Of a DNA stretch of 37,131 nucleotides, positions 31,281 to 37,131 are shown piece after piece. Each line of letters opens with the position of its first letter. Positions within the stretch are counted from its first letter, which is position 1. This DNA is from an uncultured Acetatifactor sp. GTDB taxonomy: Bacteria > Bacillota > Clostridia > Lachnospirales > Lachnospiraceae. The notes below the pieces were generated by a model. It had not been told where the DNA came from, searched no databases, and worked only from the letters and a program-made list of their open reading frames with translations. Made by a program: the position numbers and the translations under genes. Location of the stretch: positions 1 to 37,131 of the forward strand of contig CANPYG010000018.1 of the NCBI GenBank assembly GCA_947588205.1. The letters are read 5' to 3'.

Positions 31281-33497
31281 CTACCCCTCCGCTCCTTCTG
31301 CATTCTCCTGCTCTTTAGTCCGCCCGCTTTTCTCTGTCGGTTCCAGATCTTCTTCCTGCCCGCTTTCCCCGGCCAGTTCCAACTCTTCCGTCCGCCCGCT
31401 TTCCCCGGCCAGCTCAAATTCCACAGTTCCAAGCGCGCAGTCCGCCCCTGTCACGCAGATCCTCACAGGCATTCCCAGTTTATAGGTTCTTCCTGTGGAC
31501 GCACCCGCCATCTCGCAGCTCTCTTCCCTGTAAATATAATAATCGCCGGGAAGCTTCGAAATCGATACCATGCCCTCCACCGTGTTGGGCAGCTCTACAA
31601 AAATTCCCCAGGAAACAACGCCCGAAATGACACCTTCATAAGTCTCTCCCAGGTGCTCTTTCATATATTGCGCTTTCTTCAGCCTCTCCGTCTCCCGCTC
31701 CGCTTCATCCGCCCTGCGCTCTGTCTGAGAAGACTGCAGACACACACCCGGAAGGATCTCCTCATAATGGGCAACCTTTTCTTCCCGTAGTCTTCCACGG
31801 AGCTGATCCTTAATGATCCTGTGAATCTGCAGGTCAGGATAACGCCTGATGGGAGAGGTAAAGTGACAATAGAACTGACAGGCAAGCCCAAAATGACCGG
31901 TGCATTCTATACTGTATTTTGCCCGCTTCATGCTCCGCAGGGTCATCCTGCTGATCAGAGCCTCCTGTGGCGTACCGACGATTCTTTCCAAAAGCTTCTG
32001 CAGCTCCTTAGGATGAATCTCCTGTTCGCTGACCCTGCCCTTTCGTCCGATTGACTTCATATAATACCCAAAATTATTGATAAAGGTGGACAGCTTCCTG
32101 ATCTTCTCCACATCCGGCACATCATGCACCCTGTATACAAAAGGAAGCTCCAGCCAGTAAAAATGCTGCGCCACCGTCTCATTTGCGGCAAGCATGAAAT
32201 CTTCTATGATATCCGTTGCCACGCTGCGCTCGTAGGCCTTGACCTCCAGGGGGCGTCCTTCCCGGTCCAACGTGATTTTGCATTCCGGAAAATCAAAATC
32301 CACTGCGCCCCTCTGTCTTCTCTTTGCCCGCAGGATCGCAGACAGCTTCGCCATCATCCGGAAGCATGGAACCAGTTCTTTATATTCCCGGTAGCTCTCT
32401 TCCCGCTCTACAATGGTTTCATCCTCCAGAATGTTCTTCACGGCGGTATAGCTCATCCTCTTGTCCACACGGATCACAGACTCGCAGATTTCATAATCCA
32501 CGATTTCTCCCCGTTCGTTAATGGTCATCAGGCAGCTTAAAGCCAGCCTGTCTTCCCCCGCATTCAGGGAGCAGATGCCGTTGGAGAGGGCATGGGGCAG
32601 CATGGGGATCACCCGGTCCACCAGATAAACGCTGGTTCCGCGGTTCAACGCCTCTCTGTCCAGGGCGGAATTCTCCTGTACATAATTGGACACGTCCGCG
32701 ATATGCACCCCCAGATGATAATACCCTTTTTCACAGGAAAGGCTGACCGCGTCATCCAGATCCTTGGCATCCTCCCCGTCAATGGTCACCATGACTACAT
32801 CCCTCAAATCGCGCCGTCCGGCGCAGTCCGCATCCGAAACCTCCCGGGATACCCGCTCCGCCTGATTCATGACTTTAACGCTAAATTCTGTCGGCAGCTC
32901 ATAGCTTTTTACAATGGACAGAATATCCACCCCCGGATCATCCGCATGGCCCAGGACTTCGATCACCTTTCCCTCCGGACCCTTCTGCCCATTGCCGTAT
33001 CCGGTGATCTCCGCTACCACCTTACTGCCGCTTACCGCGCCCTTCATGGATTCCTTCGGCACGAAAATATCTTTCGGAATCTTTTTATCGTCCGGCATCA
33101 CAAATCCATAATTATCCCTGGAACGTTCAAAGGTTCCCACCACCTGCGTCATCCCATGGGAAACCACACGCAGCACCCGTGCTTCCTGCCTTCTGCCGCT
33201 TGAACCGTTCTGCGCGCCCAGCAGCATGACCTCCACCACGTCCTTATGAAAGGCCCCATTCACCATTTGCTCCGGCACAAAAAGATCCTCTTTCCTGCCC
33301 TCCACCTCCACGAAGCCGAATCCCTTTGGATTCGCAATGAAGGTGCCCATTAAAATCCGCTCATCTGTTATCCCGGTTATATTATGGAGTTCCTCGCCAC
33401 GAAGCCGTTCGCTTTTGTCATTAAGTCCTTCGCCTTTACCATGAACTCCTGCACTTCTGTCAATATTTTTTTTTGCCTTATTATAACCTTCTCTCAT
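31281..33497 (-). CDS. rnr: Ribonuclease R
   Basis: The protein has 738 residues. It degrades structured RNA 3' to 5'. It has cold-shock domains (about 50-200), the RNB catalytic domain with the Asp cluster in [16 protein letters not shown] (about 240), and an S1 domain (about 610-690, [17 protein letters not shown]). Two oddities: the usual N-terminal winged-helix domain is absent, replaced by about 48 polar residues, and the tail is three 12-residue repeats of the [12 protein letters not shown] type. The ATG at 33497 lies unusually close (about two bases) to AGGAGG, so the start is less certain. It lies in the secG-rnr-smpB order. Confidence 0.94.
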   Translation of the reverse strand: MREGYNKAKKNIDRSAGVHGKGEGLNDKSERLRGEELHNITGITDERILMGTFIANPKGFGFVEVEGRKEDLFVPEQMVNGAFHKDVVEVMLLGAQNGSSGRRQEARVLRVVSHGMTQVVGTFERSRDNYGFVMPDDKKIPKDIFVPKESMKGAVSGSKVVAEITGYGNGQKGPEGKVIEVLGHADDPGVDILSIVKSYELPTEFSVKVMNQAERVSREVSDADCAGRRDLRDVVMVTIDGEDAKDLDDAVSLSCEKGYYHLGVHIADVSNYVQENSALDREALNRGTSVYLVDRVIPMLPHALSNGICSLNAGEDRLALSCLMTINERGEIVDYEICESVIRVDKRMSYTAVKNILEDETIVEREESYREYKELVPCFRMMAKLSAILRAKRRQRGAVDFDFPECKITLDREGRPLEVKAYERSVATDIIEDFMLAANETVAQHFYWLELPFVYRVHDVPDVEKIRKLSTFINNFGYYMKSIGRKGRVSEQEIHPKELQKLLERIVGTPQEALISRMTLRSMKRAKYSIECTGHFGLACQFYCHFTSPIRRYPDLQIHRIIKDQLRGRLREEKVAHYEEILPGVCLQSSQTERRADEAERETERLKKAQYMKEHLGETYEGVISGVVSWGIFVELPNTVEGMVSISKLPGDYYIYREESCEMAGASTGRTYKLGMPVRICVTGADCALGTVEFELAGESGRTEELELAGESGQEEDLEPTEKSGRTKEQENAEGAEG
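31308..31415. repeat. 36-bp in-frame tandem repeat in the RNase R tail
   Basis: Three 36-bp units (31308-31343, 31344-31379, 31380-31415) encode 12-residue acidic repeats at the end of RNase R. The copy nearest the stop is the most diverged. Confidence 0.88.
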
Positions 33498-33602
33498 TCC
33501 CTCCTACCTCGCCGCCTTCGCCTGAGCCTCCGGGATCGGGCTTCTTTGCCAGAAAACCCATCTTTAACCGGGAGCCTTTACGGAATTAAAAACATCAAAA
33601 TT

Positions 33603-33629
33603 AAAAAAAGCACCCTATCCCTAGAGTGC
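33603..33629 (-). terminator. Terminator between secG and rnr
   Basis: On the minus strand GCACTCT and AGGGTGC form a 7-bp stem (one G-T pair) with a 6-base loop and a run of seven T. It follows secG by 20 bases, so rnr depends on read-through or its own promoter. Confidence 0.8.
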
Positions 33630-33648
33630 CTCTTCCATTCACACTTTA

Positions 33649-33891
33649 TTATGAAAAAATGCTCAGATTCAGTATCATCGCAATAACCATAAAGGCCACA
33701 GCCAGAACCTTGGTGAGCTTAACCAACAGCCCTTCCATGGAACGCGCCTTATTCTTGCCCCAATAGGTCTCCGCCGCACCGCTGATGGCGCCCAAACCCG
33801 CGGACTTGCCTTCCTGCATCAAAACCAGCACTACCAATGCAATACATACCAATATGAAAATAATCGTTAAAATAATCTTCAGTACTCCCAT
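33649..33891 (-). CDS. secG: Preprotein translocase subunit SecG
   Basis: The protein has 80 residues and two membrane helices (about 3-25 and 57-77), joined by the conserved QEGKSAGLGAISG loop and ETYWGKNKARSMEG. It supports SecYE/SecA export. The ATG at 33891 follows TAGGAGGTG; the longer frame runs upstream through the promoter. Promoter 33922-33950 and terminator 33603-33629 flank it. Confidence 0.95.
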   Translation of the reverse strand: MGVLKIILTIIFILVCIALVVLVLMQEGKSAGLGAISGAAETYWGKNKARSMEGLLVKLTKVLAVAFMVIAMILNLSIFS

Positions 33892-33921
33892 TTCCACACC
33901 TCCTAACATCACACAAGAAGG

Positions 33922-33950
33922 ATTGTAACACAGTGAGAAAAATATTTCAA
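33922..33950 (-). promoter_or_regulatory. Promoter of secG
   Basis: On the minus strand TTGAAA (33945-33950) is followed by a 17-base spacer and TACAAT (33922-33927), 31 bases before the ATG. Confidence 0.75.
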
Positions 33951-33996
33951 CTGTTTTTTGTAAAAAAGAAAGAACAAAAGAAAGAACTGGTAACAG

Positions 33997-34046
33997 TTCA
34001 GCCGCGCCATTCAGAAAGCTTTTCAGCCGCACCATTCAGAAAGCTT
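33997..34046. repeat. 25-bp tandem duplication ending at a -35 box
   Basis: Units 33997-34021 and 34022-34046 differ at one base. The last base of the second unit is the first T of the TTGACA box at 34046-34051. Confidence 0.95.
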
Positions 34047-34074
34047 TGACAAAATCTATCATGTGTGATATAAC
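34046..34074 (+). promoter_or_regulatory. Promoter of the MarR/ABC operon
   Basis: A perfect TTGACA (34046-34051) is followed by a 17-base spacer and TATAAC (34069-34074). Confidence 0.8.
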
Positions 34075-34075
34075 A

Positions 34076-34089
34076 GTTGCGGGCGCAAC
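34076..34089. promoter_or_regulatory. Probable operator at the transcription start
   Basis: The inverted repeat GTTGCG-GG-CGCAAC begins two bases after the -10 box and covers the expected start site. That position and symmetry fit autorepression by the MarR protein encoded just downstream. Confidence 0.6.
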
Positions 34090-34154
34090 GAATTTGACAG
34101 TAAACACTTTTACAGGGAACATCCCTAAAAAAGCGCCCAGAACTGGAGCCGGAT

Positions 34155-34598
34155 ATGAATACACTTACACGCGACATACACGATATCGCCCGCTGTCTTA
34201 TGCGCTATCGGGCGGATTCCATGGAGCAGTTTGAACTAAAGGGCTGCCACGCCAACTATATCCTGACCCTCTGCGAGGAGCCCGGAATCTCCCAGGAACA
34301 GCTTGCGAAACGTCTCTATGCCAATAAGAGCAACATCGCAAGGCAGATCGCGATTCTGGAGGAAAAAGGCTATGTCCGCCGGGAAAACGATCCTTTGGAT
34401 AAACGCCTGATGCACGTCTATCCTACCGAAAAGGCCCGGGAACTCCTTCCCCTGATCCGGTCCAATCAGGAAAAGTGGGATGCCTTTGTAACAGAGGAAC
34501 TTTCCGAAGAGGAACTGGCGCAGGCCCGCAGGATCCTGCAGAAAATGAAGGAACGGGCAGTTGTCTTTATGGAAAGGGAAAACGAATGGAAAAATTAG
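34155..34598 (+). CDS. MarR-family transcriptional regulator
   Basis: The protein has 147 residues with the MarR winged helix: ISQEQLAKRLYANKSNIARQIAILEEKGYV, then the DPLDKRLMHVYPT wing. It follows TGGAGCC and ends overlapping the ABC gene by 13 bases. MarR proteins usually repress the adjacent exporter until a toxic ligand binds. The inverted repeat at 34076-34089 is a likely binding site. Confidence 0.93.
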   Translation: MNTLTRDIHDIARCLMRYRADSMEQFELKGCHANYILTLCEEPGISQEQLAKRLYANKSNIARQIAILEEKGYVRRENDPLDKRLMHVYPTEKARELLPLIRSNQEKWDAFVTEELSEEELAQARRILQKMKERAVVFMERENEWKN

Positions 34599-36382
34599 GA
34601 AAATACATTAAGCCTTATGTGGGCTTCATCATTTTAACCATGGGGATCAAGCTTCTCGGAGCCGTCCTGGAACTCTTCATTCCCTATTTCATGGAGATCA
34701 TCCTGGATGATGTGGTGCCCACCGGCAAACTGTTCCCCATCTTTCTCTATGGAGGCCTGATGCTTCTCTGTGCGGCAGGGTGCCTGATCGCCAATGTGGG
34801 AGCCAACCGTATGTCCGCAGTCAGCTCCGGCAAGATCACGAGGAAGCTGAGGTACGACCTGTTTGAAAAGCTGGAGCGGCTTTCCGCCAGACAGATGGAT
34901 GAGCTCACCGTACCCTCCGCGGAATCCAGGCTTACCAGCGACACCTATAACATCAACCAGCTTCTGGCACGCATGCAGCGCCTGGGCATCCGGGCTCCCA
35001 TCCTGCTTCTGGGAGGCGTCGTTATGATGTTGGGCATGGATCCGGTCCTGTCCCTGGTGCTCATCTCCATGCTCCCCCTGATCGGCATCATTGTATATGT
35101 AGTGACCAAGAAAAGCGTTCCCCTATATAAAGAAGAACAGACTGTGCTGGACAGCGTGGTCAGGGTACTGCAGGAAAATATCACCGGGGTCCGCGTCATC
35201 AAGGCGCTCAGCAAAACAGAATATGAAAAGAACCGCTTCAACAACGTCAACAGCGAACTGACCCGCATCGACCAGAAAGCCGGGATGATCACCGCCATCA
35301 CCAACCCTTCCACCTCCCTCATCCTGAACCTGGGATTGACCCTGGTGGTTCTGGCGGGAGCTTTCCGGGTAAACTCCGGCAGCAGCCAGAGCGGCGTGAT
35401 CATCGCTTTTCTGCAGTATTTTGTCATGATCTTAAACGCCATGCTGGGAATCACCAGGATCTTCGTCATGTGGTCCAAGGGAGAGGCCAGCGCCCACAGA
35501 GTGGCGGAGGTGCTGGCGCTGCCGGAGGATCTGGTCGTGATGGAAAGCAGCGCTTCCGATACAAGCAACACCTCCTGCGAAGGCAGCGGCTCTGACGAAA
35601 GCAGCGCCTCCGGTGCAAGCAGCGCCTCCGCTTCCGGCACCCCGGCGCATATTGAATTTAAAGACGTTACCTTCTCCTATACCGGCATCGGCGCCAACCT
35701 AGAGCACTTAAACTTCCGGCTGATGCGGGGGGAAAGTCTCGGCATCCTGGGGGAAACCGGGGCAGGCAAATCCACCGTTTTAAATCTGCTCATGCGGTTT
35801 TATGATCCCCAGGAGGGTCAGGTGCTGATCGACGGAAGAGACGTGCGCTCCATCCCCAACGAGGAGCTGCGTTCCAAATTCGGTGTGGCTTTCCAGAACG
35901 ATTTTGTGATGGAGGGAACCATAGAGGACAATATCCGCTTCTTCCGTCCTATTGAAGACGCGGATATCCGGACAGCCTCCGAAGACGCACAGGCGGCGGA
36001 ATTTATCTCAGCCAGAGAAAAGGGGATGAAGGCTGAAGTTGTAGTCCGGGGAAACAACCTCTCCGGCGGTCAGAAACAACGGCTGCTGATCTCCCGGGCT
36101 CTGGCCTCCAGGCCGCAGATCCTGCTTTTGGACGACGCCTCCTCCGCCCTGGACTACCGCACGGACGCCTACCTACGCAGGGCATTACATAAAAATTACA
36201 GCGACACCACCACCATTCTCATTGCGCAGCGTATCAGCTCCATCCGCAACTGCAGCCATATCCTGGTGCTCTCCGACGGTAAGACCATCGGCTACGGCAC
36301 CCATGAAGAGTTAATGCAGAGCTGTGAAGAATACCGCATCATCGCCCAGTCCCAGATGGGAGAAGGGAGGGAAAGCGCATGA
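34586..36382 (+). CDS. ABC exporter half-transporter with degenerate Walker B
   Basis: The protein has 598 residues: a membrane domain (about 10-310), then an ATPase domain with Walker A GETGAGKST (about 389-397), signature LSGGQKQ (about 492-498) and Walker B LLLDDASSALD. The residue after the Walker B Asp is Asp rather than the catalytic Glu, as in the degenerate chain of TM287/288- and LmrCD-type heterodimers. Between the domains (about 321-352) lies a Ser/Ala/Gly-rich linker built from short repeats. The start overlaps MarR by 13 bases. Confidence 0.92.
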   Translation: MEKLGKYIKPYVGFIILTMGIKLLGAVLELFIPYFMEIILDDVVPTGKLFPIFLYGGLMLLCAAGCLIANVGANRMSAVSSGKITRKLRYDLFEKLERLSARQMDELTVPSAESRLTSDTYNINQLLARMQRLGIRAPILLLGGVVMMLGMDPVLSLVLISMLPLIGIIVYVVTKKSVPLYKEEQTVLDSVVRVLQENITGVRVIKALSKTEYEKNRFNNVNSELTRIDQKAGMITAITNPSTSLILNLGLTLVVLAGAFRVNSGSSQSGVIIAFLQYFVMILNAMLGITRIFVMWSKGEASAHRVAEVLALPEDLVVMESSASDTSNTSCEGSGSDESSASGASSASASGTPAHIEFKDVTFSYTGIGANLEHLNFRLMRGESLGILGETGAGKSTVLNLLMRFYDPQEGQVLIDGRDVRSIPNEELRSKFGVAFQNDFVMEGTIEDNIRFFRPIEDADIRTASEDAQAAEFISAREKGMKAEVVVRGNNLSGGQKQRLLISRALASRPQILLLDDASSALDYRTDAYLRRALHKNYSDTTTILIAQRISSIRNCSHILVLSDGKTIGYGTHEELMQSCEEYRIIAQSQMGEGRESA

Positions 36383-36474
36383 GCTTTTTCCGAATAAACA
36401 GGAAAAACATTCCGCCGTTCCGCCCGCAGAAAGTGAACAGAAAGGAGGCTGTGTCATGCCGAAGGAATCCATGA
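36379..36474 (+). CDS. Possible 31-residue micro-ORF between two ABC genes
   Basis: The ATG overlaps the previous stop as ATGA and follows GGGAGGGAAA. The frame runs 31 codons (start MSFFRINRKNIPP) and overlaps the next ABC gene out of frame. It may be a translated coupling peptide or the former N-terminus of the next gene after a frameshift. Confidence 0.25.
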   Translation: MSFFRINRKNIPPFRPQKVNRKEAVSCRRNP

Positions 36475-37131
36475 AGGTACAGGCCCATATCGGTCATACG
36501 GAAGAAGAAGGCAAGCAAAGCTTTCAGGGCACAAAGCGTTCCAGAGGAATGCTTCTGCTGCGCCTGTGGCAGTATCTTGGCAGAAACCGGCTGCTTTTAG
36601 TTCTGGCTCTTGTCCTGTCCATTTCCAGCAGCCTTTTTTCCCTCTACGGTCCCAAGCTCTCCGGCCAGGCCATCAACGCCATCGACCTGGGAAAAGGAAG
36701 GGTGGATTTCCACACGGTTTATCACTGTGTGTTCCTGATGGCTGCCTTTTACATCCTCTCTTCCATCCTGACCTACCTGCTGAACGCCGTCATGATCCGT
36801 CTGTCCAAGAAGATATCCAAACAGATGCGCCATGATATTTTTGAAAACATGTCCAGACTCCCGGTAAGCTTCTATGACAGATACCAGACGGGCAATATCA
36901 TCAGCATCGTCACCTACGACGTGGATACGGTAAACCAGTCCATGTCCTCCGATCTGCTGCAGATCCTCCAGAGCATTGTCACTGTGGTGGTCTCCTTTCT
37001 CATGATGATCTCCATCGCGCCGAAGCTGGTCATCATCTTTGTATTCACGGTTCCCGCCACCGCAGTCTTTACCAGATGGCTTGCCAACCGGGTCCGCCCC
37101 ATGTTCCGCAAAAGAAGCGCAAAGCTGGGGG
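36456..37131 (+). CDS. ABC exporter half-transporter, partner subunit, 3' end outside window
   Basis: The first 225 residues are visible. A charged N-terminal 30 residues precede a membrane domain with SISSSLFSLYGPKLSG in the first helix and the RLPVSFYDRYQTGNIIS coupling segment typical of heterodimeric exporters. The ATP-binding domain lies beyond the window. The ATG at 36456 follows AAAGGAGG. It should provide the canonical catalytic Glu missing from the upstream subunit. Confidence 0.9.
   Translation, partial: MPKESMKVQAHIGHTEEEGKQSFQGTKRSRGMLLLRLWQYLGRNRLLLVLALVLSISSSLFSLYGPKLSGQAINAIDLGKGRVDFHTVYHCVFLMAAFYILSSILTYLLNAVMIRLSKKISKQMRHDIFENMSRLPVSFYDRYQTGNIISIVTYDVDTVNQSMSSDLLQILQSIVTVVVSFLMMISIAPKLVIIFVFTVPATAVFTRWLANRVRPMFRKRSAKLG

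Noticed and set aside
33498..33576. Short upstream frame before rnr starting MGFLAKKPDPGG
   Set aside because: No Shine-Dalgarno, Gly-rich composition and overlap with the rnr start; it does not resemble the missing RNase R winged helix.
1..37131. Mobile elements, prophage or toxin-antitoxin genes
   Set aside because: No transposase, integrase, terminal inverted repeats or target-site duplications were recognised; gene content is housekeeping plus transport.

Overview
The window looks like a chromosomal stretch from a Gram-positive anaerobe of the class Clostridia, most likely Lachnospiraceae-like. The support is indirect: clostridial-type operons (secG-rnr-smpB, pyrB-pyrI, folC-folE-HD-folP-folBK, NusG_II plus Gx transporter), purine-rich Shine-Dalgarno sites, sigma-A type promoters and a roughly balanced GC content. 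I see no phage, transposase, integrase, rRNA or CRISPR array. One tRNA gene (Ala, anticodon GGC) is present.

Layout. 1-3039 (+): 3' part of an ABC-F ATPase, then a PHP-phosphoesterase/Cof-HAD fusion. 3175-14487 (-): a small acidic protein, a Maf/HAD-phosphatase fusion, polyphosphate kinase, an exopolyphosphatase-like protein, a DUF815 AAA ATPase, chorismate mutase-prephenate dehydratase, an ArsR-type regulator, a MATE transporter and TcdA, plus two possible coupled micro-ORFs. 14817-15838 (+): NusG-domain-II protein and Gx transporter (heptaprenyl diphosphate synthase component I family). 15946-20964 (-): a folate operon, folC-folE-HD phosphohydrolase-folP-folBK, ending with a RelA/SpoT-like HD protein. 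21170-24909: CmpB-like membrane protein (+), PH-domain protein (-), nitroreductase (+), pyrB, pyrI and a DUF3783 protein (+). 24981-30435 (+): a LytTR response regulator, a soluble GHKL histidine kinase and a heterodimeric ABC exporter behind a structured leader. 30642-33891 (-): tRNA-Ala, smpB, rnr, secG. 34155-37131 (+): a MarR regulator and a second, asymmetric heterodimeric ABC exporter, cut by the window end.

Functional links. The folate genes supply pterin condensation and glutamylation, and the two HD-domain proteins are candidates for phosphate-removing or nucleotide-hydrolysing steps. ppk and ppx make and degrade polyphosphate. rnr and smpB act together in trans-translation and mRNA decay. 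The two regulator/exporter modules look like independent export systems for unknown substrates.

The most unusual property is not one gene. Short tandem duplications (13-45 bp, two to four copies) recur at gene borders: over ribosome-binding sites and start codons (folC, folE, folP, arsR, the 26736 ABC gene), against -35 boxes (3531-3572, 14646-14693, 33997-34046), at stop codons (15926-15975, 18462-18500, 23805-23868), and inside coding linkers or tails (Maf loop, RNase R tail, ABC linker). At folC the repeat is an in-frame triplication of the Shine-Dalgarno plus start codon. Other points for follow-up are the HD protein with a C-terminal cysteine motif in the folate operon, a 12-bp terminator hairpin directly before pyrB, and the branched leader before the first ABC exporter.
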